A stretch of 64,000 nt of DNA from Trichoplusia ni (taxonomy: Eukaryota > Arthropoda > Insecta > Lepidoptera > Noctuidae): positions 18,577,328 through 18,641,327 of the forward strand of contig NC_039480.1 in the NCBI RefSeq assembly GCF_003590095.1. Reading direction: 5' to 3'. Under the pieces are notes generated by a model. It was given only the letters and a program-made list of their open reading frames with translations. It was not told the origin of the DNA and did not search any database. Positions 49,502 through 60,593 of the stretch are shown in pieces; the first letter of the stretch is position 1; every line of letters starts with the position of its first letter. The translations under genes and the position numbers were made by a program.

Positions 49502-51680
49502 TTCTTGCTTGTAAATCTGACTTTTTACATCGACTTTCTATAACAGCGAGTTCAAATTCAGCCTTAAAAACAAGTTTTCAATTCAAAAAAATCTAGACGA
49601 TATATTTCAAAAGTCCTAAACTATATTTTAACAGTAAATTTCAATTTAAAACCATATCACATAAAACAATTATACAATTAAGAACTTCCTCTTTCTAGAA
49701 GTCGGTTCAATATTAAAATTGTATGCAAGTGTCACTTTTTTCAGCCATAATATGACAAGTGTCGTGTGCGTAGTGTTGTGTCTGACACTAAATAGTGTCT
49801 AGTGTCCCCTCGTGTATACACTCTAGTGTTAAAGTATGTCTTAATATTACCTAGCGATAGTTTTATCAAATTTGAGGGTATATAGAAATAATTAATATTG
49901 ATTTTCTCTTTAAATGTTGTTTTATAGCTGTAGTCTGAGGTTTTTCTGTATAATAGTTGTCGAATGCAAAGATTTTATCAAATTTGACTTAGCAATTTCT
50001 GAGTTTTGCGTGTTTGAACATACCGAATTAGTATATGCGTACAAAAATAGCTATAAAACTAATTTCTTGTTTCCCTACTAAGATTTGTCCCACAGTAGGG
50101 CAAGATTTCGATATATTCTTTATTTCCATCTACCCTCAAATAAAAAAAAACCGCTTTTAAAGTTACCGTAATCGTTTTTGAGCCTTCGTTTTAACCCGGA
50201 GTCGTTTGAACCTAACTTCATTTACATAATAATTAAACATGTTTTTTTTTGTTAATTACAATAAAAAAAAATCGTCGGCCTTAACAAGGTGTACATAGGA
50301 ATATTATTAAGTAATTTTAGTGTGATTCGTGTTTAAAAAGTAATTAATTAATTAATTAAGATTGTTTCTTTTTTAAACAATTATTTTTTCAGCTCTGTAA
50401 CGGTAGGTCGAGATTTTCGTTTCTTTTTCTTCCGGTGTTTTCAAGATTTTGAACTTTATTTTGATATGTTTTAAGGTCGGTTTTACGTTGGTTTCGGTAC
50501 GTTTGGATGCTTTGAGCGATCGGTCACCGGTGACCGAAGTTTTCTTTTCTTTCAATCTTTGCTAAGTTTGTCATGTATTTGTATTTAACGGCATAAATAA
50601 CTGTCTTGTTATCAATTATTAAGACTATATGAGATTTAACTAAGACTTGTGGTGTATACATGACAATGGCGGCAAAAGATCAAAGACGCTCAGAGATTAA
50701 AATTTTCGTTAAGTTAAACGCTAAAAAGCTTTTGTAACGTGTGCGCAATATTTAGATATAATAAGCGTTAAATATTTGTTTGTTAAATTGTAAGGTAACT
50801 ACAGAAAGAGTTAATTTTGAACCTTAACTATAAACTTTTTATACTGACCGTACTTTCAAGAAAACCGTTTTGCTGACTCTATCTAATGTAACGTTAGAAA
50901 AACAAGCTTTTTATTTCAACTTCAAGCATATTTGAGAAGTAAGGTCAGAAAAACAATTCTTTTAATGATTTTGTTTTAAACTTAATATGCCGACCGTACA
51001 GAGCATTTAGTACGATTTAGATTCAAGGCATGCATTTGGTACGCTATTAAACCCCCTTTTTTACTTATTAGACCCCCTTTTCAACCCCCCCCCCCCTAAA
51101 CACAAAATGGCCACCGCTTAGTAACAGCTAGTTAGCGCATACATTTGTGCTATGGCTAGAAATTCAGCCCGTAATATAGCTTGTTTTTTCTATATATAAT
51201 TAACTATTTTAATCCAAATATATGAGAATCGCGAGAATAAATATATGAAAAGTCAAGGGGTAGTGTTTATACGCAGAGTTGATATTAATCTCCTATCTCG
51301 CTCGCACCTTAATCTTGCTGTCCCTTTCTCGCGTGCTTTTGATAAGAAAAGATGTAAAATTATTGTTTTTTAGTAAGAAACATAAAATTAGAATTGAAGA
51401 TTCTTTTAAAAGTCGGATAAAAATTAAAATTTTCACAAAATCATCTTCTAGAAAATAAAAATCTTAATTCTATTTGTTTTAACTTCTATGACCATCTTCC
51501 ATCCTTGTCGCTCGCACTGTATAAGAAAGAGACAGCTGTATGTATAATGAATGTTTTGCTTTAATATAACTCGATGCAATACAGAGAGGCGAGGTAACGA
51601 CGGCCCCAAGTCTTCCAAATAAAGAAATTATAATCGGTTTGTGATAATGTTAGGTAAATATCATTAATACAGGGTTTTCT
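49502..51680. other. Downstream flank, probably partly 3' UTR; no second gene
   Basis: AT-rich. 49750-49830 has a cluster of AGTGT words. 50522-50535 is GGTCACCGGTGACC. 51060-51100 has C runs. No protein-coding frame stands out. Confidence 0.4.
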
Positions 51681-51681
51681 T

Positions 51682-51965
51682 AATCTATACTAATATATAA
51701 AGCTGAAGAATTTTTTTTTATTTGTTTGAACGCGGTAATCTCAGGACCTACTGGTACAAATTGAAAAAATATTTTTGTGTTGAATAGACCATTCATCGAG
51801 GAAGGTTTTAGGCTATATAACATCACGCTGCGACTAATAGGAACGAAGATAGAATGGAAAATGTGGAAAAAACGGGGAAAAATATTCATCTTCGAGGGCT
51901 TCCGTTCAAAAATTCCTAAATTATATCTTCTAACCACTCGGACGAAGTCGCAGGCAACAGCTAGT
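51682..51965 (-). repeat. Repeat family T, copy 5
   Basis: ATACTAATATATAAAGCTGA to ACGAAGTCGCAGGCAACAGC. Internal extra sequence relative to the other copies. Confidence 0.8.
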
Positions 51966-52083
51966 AGTCATATATGTCGGTCACCTAGCTTGTAAGGTGC
52001 GTCGGTCAGAGGTGGTAAAGAGAAAGGGTTGGAGGAGATGTCCATAAGTTAAGTGAGGCCGGGCTGAGTCGATAGTGAAGATA

Positions 52084-52301
52084 GGTCACCGGTGACCGAT
52101 TGGAAAATCTACTGATTCTGAGTGTTTTGTCCTCTCTGCTATGACTGTGCTAGATTTTCTTGATAGAAAGGACAGCTGTTGTGATTATTGGTGACCGATT
52201 AGTAATTGAAATCTTAATTGATTGATTCATCTCATAAGTTCAAGTAGAAACTTGATTTTTTTTTCCATATAGCCTTTTAGTGTCATCGGTCACCCGTGAC
52301 C
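52084..52301. promoter_or_regulatory. Palindromic GGTCAC/GTGACC sites
   Basis: GGTCACCGGTGACC at 52084-52097, GGTGACCGAT at 52190, GGTCACCCGTGACC at 52288-52301; also CGGTCACC at 51979 and the exact palindrome at 50522. The half site resembles the nuclear-receptor AGGTCA half site, in inverted arrangement with four bases between. Function is inference only. Confidence 0.35.
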
Positions 52302-52790
52302 GACCTCAGCATTTATGAGACTCGTTCTAATATACAGTTTTTTATCGAAAACCTGATGCTCATCCAAAAGTGTAAATTTTAACTATTCTTACAAATATTA
52401 ATTAAAATCTCAAGTCGACATAAGTAAGACTTTACATTGTTCACAAGAGACCCTGTGTAATGATATAAAATGTTTGTTTGTAAACTCTGTATTGTGTCGT
52501 GTTGGGTAAGTGTGTGACGTGTGTAGGGCGCTGTTTTGGTCTTAATATAACGATTGATGATCATTGTTATAAGTTTAAACGGTTTTTTTATACTTTGACG
52601 GTTATTACGGTTATTTTCGAAAACACTCGGTTGGCTAGGTGTTTTAAATATTAATACTATGCATGGCTGTTAATAACTGTCTTTAAGAAAACTAGTTAAT
52701 TTTGAACTAATAATTTTGATATCGGGATTACAAAATTTGGATTAAATGACAATTTTTTACGGGATAACTAATTTTAATGAGAAATATTTC

Positions 52791-53012
52791 ACACAACGCC
52801 ATCTAGTCTCAAATTAAATAAACTATTATGAGTACTAGGCAAATTATTAACATACTAATCTGTTTCTAAATACATACGTAGATAAATAACACCCAGACAC
52901 AGAACAAATGATAAAACTCATCACACAAACATTTGTCCTGGGTGGGAATCGAACTTATGACTATCAGCCGTAGCAATCTCTGCCTCTAACCACTAGGCCA
53001 AGAAGACAGTTA
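52791..53012 (-). mobile_element. SINE family C, copy 5 (near complete)
   Basis: CACAACGCCATCTAGTCTCA, TATTATGAGTACTAGGC, ATCACACAAACATTTGTCC, TGGGAATCGAAC, AACCACTAGGCCAAGAAGAC. Confidence 0.88.
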
Positions 53013-53869
53013 ATATACGGATTTTTTTGCTGTAACTCTCATGCATAGATATTTAAAATATGGTTGACTTTACAAAAACCGTTTTATAAACTGTAAAAAA
53101 AATCGTTAATAAGTCAAGGCAGCGCCTGGGGTATAACTGTAGTTTAGTGTTGCTAGATGAAAAAAAGTTTAGTCAAATTATATGTCCCACTAACATTTTA
53201 TATATGAAGTTATTATTTTTAACAATATAGAAAATGTATTCCAATTATTACATTATTCTATCTATCCTTTAAATTAAGTTAAATTTTTGAAACCTCAAAA
53301 TTTTCGGGATGCGACGCGTTATTTCATTCCATAATATTTTTTTGTTTTTGCAATACAAAAATTTCGGTTTCGAAAAAAAAATGTTGCCCGATTGTTGACC
53401 AACTGTTGCGCGATTTTAATTAAATATACCTTTGTTGTAATCTTAGTGTAATTGTGTATCTTTAATTATCTCTTTTCGCGTGCAATTTTGTTATACTTTT
53501 GCCCCTCATTAAGTTTTGATTTGTTCATTTAAACAACAATTTTTTATTTAATTCGATTTTAGTATGCAATGAATTTAAGTATACTAAATAGAATACTAGC
53601 TGTGCCTCACGGATACACTTGCGTTTTTCCATTCCTTTATGATGTTACATTATTAATATCGATACAAGTCCTTAATTGTCTATTTTTCTAGTGACACTTC
53701 AATCATTTATTTAATGAATGTACTTCTTAAATAGTTATTATTAGTAATATCTTATCCTCATAAAGTTTTAAAGAGTTTCCACAGTATAAATGCAAAGAAA
53801 CATAAAGACGAAACCTCGTGTTTATGCTTCAACTGAAAGTGTATCATTACAATAATATGTATTTAAAAA
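53013..53869. other. AT-rich flank, nothing firm
   Basis: A TTGCGCGA-containing stretch at about 53390-53420 echoes 18.3 and 57.5 kb. No gene. Confidence 0.35.
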
Positions 53870-53967
53870 AATAAATGCGGACGACATCAAATAAATTGTT
53901 CTGAACCCAAAGTAAGTTGCTAAAGCACTTGTGTTATGGGATTCAGATACAACGAAGGTACCACAAA
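53870..53967 (-). mobile_element. SINE family B, copy 3 (3' part)
   Basis: TTCTGAACCCAAAGTAAGTT, GCTAAAGCACTTGTGTTATG, ACAACGAAGGTACCACAAAT. Head missing. Lies beside an RTE tail in the same relative order as at 46.1-46.4 kb. Confidence 0.8.
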
Positions 53968-54002
53968 TATAATCTGTATATTTTAATTGATTATATTAAC
54001 TT

Positions 54003-54157
54003 ACCAATATTATAAACGCAAAAGTTTGTTACAAGAAAAACCACTAAAGGAATTTAGACAAAACTTGCTACACAGATAGTTTATAACCAGGATTACCACA
54101 TAAGATAGTTTTTGATCTCGATGTTAAGTTCCCGTGGGATCATTTTCAACAGCTAGT
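54003..54157 (-). repeat. RTE-type 3' tail (family R), copy 4
   Basis: CCAATATTATAAACGCAAAA, AACCACTAAAGGAATTTAGA, GGGATCATTTTCAACAGCTA. Confidence 0.8.
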
Positions 54158-54321
54158 ATATCTATATTTTATACTAAAATTCGTTGCATATTTAAACCGA
54201 GTTTATCTCTAAACCTATTCTTGAAAATAAATCATTCGTTAATTGAAATGCAATATTAATAATTGTTTTGTTTGAGTGCTGGACAGACACGCTGACATTA
54301 TCAATAATAGATGAATTGTTT

Positions 54322-54450
54322 GCACGGATAGCCGAGTGGTTAAGGTCACCACGCCGAACCCACTGAGCCAGTTAGTTCGATCCCCGTAGGACAAGCGTTT
54401 GTGTGATCCACGAATGCTTGTCCTGACTCTGGGTGTCTTTGTGCATGTGA
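54322..54450 (+). mobile_element. SINE family A, copy 14 (5' part, sharp junction)
   Basis: GCACGGATAGCCGAGTGGTT, AAGGTCACCACGCC, GTTCGATCCCCGTAGGACAA, the hairpin, then GTGCATGTGA breaking exactly into repeat D-prime. Confidence 0.92.
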
Positions 54451-54650
54451 TGTTACCTCGCGACTGTCTATCTGACAACACAACACATGTTACTGTAACA
54501 CAGTATCACATAGTAAGACTGCGTCACAACTGTAATGACTTAACGACTGACAAATATCTACGCATGACAGTCGGGAGTAATGAGAAATTGAGTGTCTGTA
54601 TGTATACAAATGGTCACCCATCTTAAAACCAACCCGGCCAGGACATCTTT
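54451..54650 (+). repeat. Repeat family D-prime, copy 3
   Basis: TGTTACCTCGCGACTGTCTA, CAACACATGTTACTGTAACA, AGACTGCGTCACAACTGTAA, and a further 100 bp with CAAATGGTCACCCATC. Confidence 0.8.
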
Positions 54651-54868
54651 CCTCTTAAATTGAGAATTTGTCTGTTATTGTGATATAAGTTTGTCTGTCT
54701 GTTGATGTGTGCCATGATCTATTGCTACCGTTCATATATCCGCCCCGCGCTGTTTATTATTATATTAAAATATACCAACATACAAGTGCATATATATTTC
54801 ATTATTAATATTTAAACAAGGATGGCTAAAAACTAAACCTTTTTAAACTCCATATTAAGAGTTATTAA

Positions 54869-54970
54869 ATGATGCAACGGTTTACTCACGCGTATTTATC
54901 GGGGTAGCCCGACTAGTTTGATAGTAACTGTCGTGAGAATGATTCATTATTAAATGATGTAACGGTTTAA
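54869..54970 (+). repeat. Repeat family H, copy
   Basis: CAACGGTTTACTCACGCGTA, TCGGGGTAGCCCGACTAGTT, AACTGTCGTGAGAATGATTC, followed by a short duplicated piece of the same unit. Confidence 0.6.
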
Positions 54971-55559
54971 ATATTCATATTAAGAGTCCATATTAAGAGG
55001 TTTCGATCGAACTAAGTTCTCGATGAAACTCAAATTTTTAAATTAAATATAACTGGTAAAAGCAATGAATACCTTAAGCTCAGTTAGTGACTAAGGGTCG
55101 ATTATACTAGGAAACATTAGAATTGCCAATTGAGGTCATGATTTGATTCTAAAGTTATATCCGATCCTTGGCTAATTCTCGTCAGTCATCGGTGACGTTT
55201 CATGAATAAAATTTATATGTACTTGTATGTAAAAACGCGGGAACCAGCGGTACGGGGTTACTTAAATAAATATTTATATTACAAGTTTATATAACAGAGA
55301 CAGCACAGACGAGTGACAATAGTGAAAAATATAGAAATCGATTGAGAATATGGAAATGACCAAAAAGTACATTAAAAAAAATCTAAATAATTAGGTAAAG
55401 CAATCGTCTATATCATTAACCTTCAGATCCAAGCATGCTTTCATTATAAACAATAATACATTTGATTTGTAATCATAGTAAGTCGAATCTAATATATTTT
55501 TAATGTGTATGCACCGCTTGCTACGAGTATTAGTCTGACCTTGGACTTGATAAATGTTG

Positions 55560-55765
55560 TGAAACGGAAACTTGATTTAAAAAATATAAGATCCCACGAT
55601 TTTAAATCCACTCCATTCAAATTTTATCAAAATCGGTCTTGACGTTTCTATAGCTGTAAATTACATTCTCATCGGGTTTGAAGCTACCCTGAAAATTTCA
55701 GCCTGCTAGCGTATCGGGAAGTGCCTCAAAAGAGATGCAGAAATCCAACCGGAACTACAAACAAA
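55560..55765 (+). repeat. Repeat family N, copy 2
   Basis: AAAATCGGTCTTGACGTTTC, TCATCGGGTTTGAAG, CAGCCTGCTAGCGTATCGGG, AAGTGCCTCAAAAG. Confidence 0.7.
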
Positions 55766-56400
55766 CAAGAAAGTGAGTTTATAAAACGTGGGAAAATAAA
55801 TATTAACTGTCTCATTAAATTCTACAGTCGTAGGTATAGCTCTGACCCTCACACTAGGATTCCCCGTGTTGTTGGGTCAAGTCTCTTTCAATCCATATTT
55901 AGATGGTGTAACGAAGAAAATAATTTTACAAAACTAAACCATAATTTATTGATTTTGATTTTGAAATTAAACATGACAAAATTTCAGTAGATTGGGTTCA
56001 GTGTTTAATAGACACCAATGGTATCTTAAAATAATTAATAAAGGAAATATAACTCTCAAAAACAAATTTGTACTTTACCGGCTTTAGAATCAAACCTGCG
56101 GCTTGTGAATTAAAATCCATACTTAGAACCGTAATCCCAGCACGACATAAGATTTGTCACTTCCATAAATTTGTCTGTTTTTCGTTGTCACGTCTAGAAT
56201 TGTCACTTGTCTGTGTCACGTCTGCTATCCACTCCATCCATAGTTACATACATAATAATAAGTAGATTATTTTCTATTTTATTCAAAAATACAATGCAAC
56301 GGAAAGTGTGAGATTAATAGTTAAGACCAAAAAAATAGCCTAAATGAAGTTTTTCTAGACTGCACAGAGTATTTTAATAGTCAGATTATATTTTTATTAT
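55766..56400. other. AT-rich flank, nothing recognised
   Basis: Frames under 90 codons with no recognised domain. Confidence 0.4.
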
Positions 56401-56401
56401 A

Positions 56402-56583
56402 TAAATAAATGCGGTAATCACATACATTGTTCTGAACCCAAAGTAAGTTGCTGAAGCACTTGTGTTATGGAATTCAGATACAACGAAGGTACCACAAACA
56501 CTTTTTACATTGACCCGACCGGGGATCGAACCCGGGACCTCAGAGACACCTTGAAACCGGTGCGTACGCCACTCGACCACGGG
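56402..56583 (-). mobile_element. SINE family B, copy 4 (near complete)
   Basis: TTCTGAACCCAAAGTAAGTT to GACCGGGGATCGAACCCGGG (B box) and GTACGCCACTCGACCACGG (A box). Both pol III boxes intact. Confidence 0.9.
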
Positions 56584-56619
56584 GAATAAAAATATATAAA
56601 AAACTCAGGCGCTTTTGAA

Positions 56620-56690
56620 TGCACGGATAGCCGAGTGGTTGTGGTCACCACGCTAAACCCGTGTCGCGGATTCAATACCCGCGTAGGACA
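56620..56690 (+). mobile_element. SINE family A, copy 15 (head only)
   Basis: TGCACGGATAGCCGAGTGGT, TGTGGTCACCACGC, GATTCAATACCCGCGTAGGA. Stops before the hairpin. Confidence 0.85.
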
Positions 56691-56783
56691 TCTATAATGC
56701 TTAATACTTTTTAATGATGTGATAAAATGAAAAATACTTATTCAATATATTTGTAAATCTGTCTGACTAAACTGATTTAGATT

Positions 56784-56926
56784 AAGGGCCGATTTTTCAA
56801 TCGCCAGATAACTTTTATTCGACGAATATGTTTGACGTTTTGATAGCTTTTGTATAGGAAATATGTCAAACGGCCATATTTATTCCTCAGATAAAAGTTA
56901 TCTGGTGATTGAAAAGTCGGGCCTTA
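56784..56926. mobile_element. Palindromic MITE family I, copy 2
   Basis: TAAGGGCCGATTTTTCAATC at left, GATTGAAAAGTCGGGCCTTA at right. Arms continue through CCAGATAACTTTTA. Compared with copy 1 it has a 14-20 bp extra piece in the centre. Confidence 0.85.
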
Positions 56927-58140
56927 GTCAAATACTCTATTGTTGAAATTTCTCTTAGCTACGTCTATTGGAATACTCTGTGCAGTTTTATTGCGTTAGT
57001 ACCCATTTTAATTCATAAACCCCTTTGTTCATAAGCTAGTAAATAATGTGTGCCAAATCAATAACTTGAACTGGTATTCCGTATTTTGCAATAGCGAAGC
57101 AATGGCAATTGACAATTTATTGCTGTTAAATTATGGTAGTCTGTCGTATTTGCTTACAATATGCGATGGTATTGTTCCGCGTTTGATTGTCACGTAATAT
57201 CGCTATGATATCCGTTCAGCGATTGTTTTTCACGAATATTTTAATCTAGATTAGTTGTTTTTTTTTAATATACTTACCGCGTCCCCCGTCGCTGCCCGCT
57301 TCAACTTGAATTTTACATTTCTTCTACCCGACTGCGTCAAAAAGGAAGGGTATTATCATTTATTTAGTTAAATAAAACCTAGTTTTCGTAATATTAGTTA
57401 TGTATCGTGCATTTTTTTTTATAGTATACGTTAAGGCATAGCGCGCGGCGACAGTGGCGCAACTGGTTTTTACGGTTGCGCGATACTCGTGCGATAGTTG
57501 CGCGACTGTTGCGCGACATACGCATCTATCATAATCCTAGGTTTTCTCTTTCGTTTTTATTCGTCTGATTTGTACACTATGGTTATGTTATGTATTATTA
57601 TTATGTATGGTTTGTTTGTTTGCCTGTTTGACCGACAGATTAGGGAGTATTGTGTTACAGCATTTGCTTTTTTATTAGATATTTCAATTGATGACTTTCA
57701 AGGCCTCTTGTTGCCTATTTTTACATTATGAGTGAAGACAGTTGTAACCTTAATTTGCTTACTCTTGTGGAAGTTCGGTACGGTCACCCCTCCACCGACC
57801 GACCTCGGCTCGCGTTGCTTAACTTGCCCTACATTTTTATCTTTGTCTAATACTACAGCAAATGCAGTAATAAAACCATTATAAATGTATTTTAACGTTT
57901 TTAATTAGTAAGTTCTAATCAATTCGATAATTGTTAAGTTAAATAATACAATGGAGTTACGCTAGAGGGAGATAGTGCTATACCATTATTATCTATCTCG
58001 CTCTAACAAATGAAATGTAATATAGTTAACTGTCGGTCTGTATATTCGTTGCTCAATATGTATTGCATCCTCTTTTTTTCTATTTTAATACTTTTTATTA
58101 TGACTACCATTGTTTTTTTTATTATAATTATTACTATTTC
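56927..58140. other. AT-rich flank with TTGCGCGA cluster at 57470-57520
   Basis: 57430-57525 is GC-rich (CATAGCGCGCGGCGACAGTG) with three TTGCGCGA words. No supported gene. Confidence 0.4.
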
Positions 58141-58154
58141 ACCTTCTAAGCTTG

Positions 58155-58316
58155 CCTCTTGACATCTGTAACTGACAGTTCAAGTTATAGCCTCAGTTAC
58201 TCGATTCAGTTTTCGAACCGCAGCTAGGAATATCAACTTTGACAGCTGTCAGAATTGACAGTGACGTTGACGGCTGTCAGGTTGACATTGACAGGTGCGG
58301 CTGTCAAAATTGACAA
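58155..58316. promoter_or_regulatory. Dense cluster of TGACAG/CTGTCA sites
   Basis: At least nine TGACA/TGTCA cores in about 160 bp, including the exact 12-bp palindrome TGACAGCTGTCA at 58240-58251 and CTGTCAAAATTGACA near 58301. TGACAG is the core recognised by TALE homeodomain proteins (Meis/Prep/TGIF; Homothorax, Achintya and Vismay in flies), and TGACAGCTGTCA is a TGIF-type palindrome. A regulatory role is inference. No gene start is proven beside it. Confidence 0.4.
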
Positions 58317-58951
58317 GTTCCGTGGCGTTCGCCCGCTGTCTATGGGCCATCGTCAGCCATTTTACCAAAGTTTTGTATCACATAGATGTTTATACAGTAA
58401 CGTGTGTACGACATGTGTGCGGACAACAAATAATGTTGCTAGTTTAAAAAAAATAGTATTGAGTGGTGGTAATAATTGTTTGAAGTTTTTTTTTAAATGT
58501 GATTTTCTACTGTGTTTTGTTTTGTTTTTTTATTTTCTCGTGTAGCAACTTGTTGTTTTTCGTGTACGTTTCGTCGGCGTCCCAGTCCGCCTCGGTGTGC
58601 TCAGACTATTATTTTATTAAATGCACTGCTAATGTATTTTTTGTTCTTTTATTTTTTTACTTTCCTTTTTATTTCTAGCTTCTTTTTTGGTTATTTTCTA
58701 GTGGATTTCATGCTAAAAAACCTCGAGTCTAAACCTCTGAAATAAAATAAAGAACTTGCTTTTGGATTCTTCTCATCGCGTTTTTGCAACTGTGAAATCA
58801 GTTATTGCAACAGTGATAATGAAATTAATCTGTGAGCTTGGAGAATCCGTTTTAAATGTAGTTGTTGTTTTTTTCATTAACAATTAGTTTTCATGTTTAA
58901 ATTATTTGTTGCAGTTTTAAAGTAAAGTATATCCCTAATTATTTATTATAG
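58317..58951. other. GC-richer start then T-rich; possible but unproven transcription start
   Basis: CCGTGGCGTTCGCCCGCTGT and ATGGGCCATCGTCAGCC just after the TGACAG cluster look promoter-proximal, but no frame with splice signals follows. AATAAAATAAAG at 58741. Confidence 0.3.
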
Positions 58952-59065
58952 AACGGTTTGTTCACACGCGTATTCGCCTCGCTTGGCGTCCGTCCCGTCA
59001 GCGTATGATTAAGGACTCCGGTTGAGTCCGAAAATGGTCGGGCGATCCCGACGCGTTTGTTCACC
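58952..59065 (-). repeat. Repeat family H, copy
   Basis: GAACGGTTTGTTCACACGCG, TATGATTAAGGACTCCGGTT, AGTCCGAAAATGGTCGGGCG, ATCCCGACGCG. Confidence 0.65.
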
Positions 59066-59439
59066 GTCGAATGCCTTTTTATTACCTTTTAATTTGCCTT
59101 GCTTGCTTCTTTAGAGAAAGAATGTATGCACTTAGCTGTTTCAAGATCTAAAAAACGTGTTATTTTCTAATTTTTTGTCTGGGAAAAAGGATTCAAATTG
59201 CAATTACAATGTCTTTAAATAGTATTTTTTCATTACAATCGCGTTAATGCCACCTTAAGTTTCATGTTCAAAAATGCGTAGCGAGGGATGTATTGAGATC
59301 CAGTGAAGGCTTCATCAATAGAAATCTATGCATGATGAAATTAAATTATTTATTCTGCAAGTAGTATATATCATCACTTTTAAATGTCTTTTTGAGGACG
59401 CTGGAGTCGACATTTCCTATCTGAATAGCTTTTTTTTGT

Positions 59440-59530
59440 TAAGGCAGAGAAACCCTCATGGACACCCACTCCCTCGGGGGAGGAAATGTGTAGTGTCAGA
59501 CTCTTACTGACTAAACCTGAACCGCCGTGC
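59440..59530 (+). repeat. Repeat family G, copy 3
   Basis: AAACCCTCATGGACACCCAC, TCCCTCGGGGGAGGAAATGT, GTAGTGTCAGACTCTTACTG. Confidence 0.7.
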
Positions 59531-60212
59531 TACGTCATCCGCGTTTTTGTGTCGGTGTATGGCAATGCGTTGCAGTCCTTCATACACTTATCTGACTACC
59601 CTGAGAAGAAATGTCGAAAGAAACTCAGGGGCCACAGTCTCTTTGAAAGTCCAGACAATTTTAATCTCGTGTGGTTAATCAACCATACGATGAGATTTAT
59701 CATTTAAAACATACCTCGTTACGTTACAAAGAAACATCTTGATCCCCCATAAAAATGAGGTGTAAGAATTGAAAAATTATATTGTTTGACCAGTAATTCA
59801 ATTTGGTTGCGATTTAAAAGTAGTTTTTCTAGTAATTATATTCGATAGATCATAAAGAATAGCGCACCTGATGCCATGCCTTCAATGTAACTGAATTTAG
59901 ATACAGATAGGGATTTTAAAAAACAGTGGTAAGTTATATATTTTTTAAATCTGCATTTGAAAAAAATAAATGACATCTTTCAATGTCTAAAAATCAAGTT
60001 TTTATCATCATGCTTGCCTTTATAATGACAACAGGAAAACAAGTCTTCCTAAGGGGTCGAAGAAGGACTGTTCAATTCAAATGTGTATTAAAGTTGTCGG
60101 GTATAAGAAATTAGTATTGCGTCCTGTACTAAGGGCCTTAGGTACTGAATGAGATGATATTCAAGAATTTAACCATTTGTTTTAAAGAATCCGTCGAATA
60201 CTTGAATGATTA
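59531..60212. other. AT-rich flank, nothing recognised
   Basis: No gene or window-shared repeat. Confidence 0.4.
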
Positions 60213-60593
60213 TACACCGTGATTTTTTAGTCGTCTTACAAAAGCAGCCCAGTTCATGTATCCAATGACTAGAACACGTTCATGATAAAAAATTGGTATT
60301 TATGAGATTTGAATGAATTTAAAATGCAATTTTTATTCAATAATTATGATGAATTCGTAGTTTTAGAAACACAGCTCTGTTGGAGCGCGGTCCGAGCCTT
60401 GTAACAATCGTGAGGGGCGCGGGCGGCGGCGGTTTTTATCATTTTTAAGAGTATGTTTCAGATTTCTCTTGTTTCATTTTTCTTCGTACCTAATATCTTA
60501 GTTGATGATAAAAAAAAAATCGCGCCTAGGGGTGTTTTACGTCAGATACATGAACTGGGCTGCTTTTGTAAGACGACTAAAAATCACCGTGTA
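60213..60593. mobile_element. Palindromic MITE family F, copy 4 (complete, inverted)
   Basis: TACACCGTGATTTTTTAGTC at left, GACGACTAAAAATCACCGTG at right. The interior runs in the opposite direction to copies 1-3 (GTAACAATCGTGAGGGGCGC). Confidence 0.92.

Noticed and set aside
58255..58545. 96-codon frame across the TGACAG cluster
   Set aside because: Its first part is the site cluster read as codons (Thr/Val/Leu-rich) and its end is poly-Phe from T-rich DNA; not coding-like.
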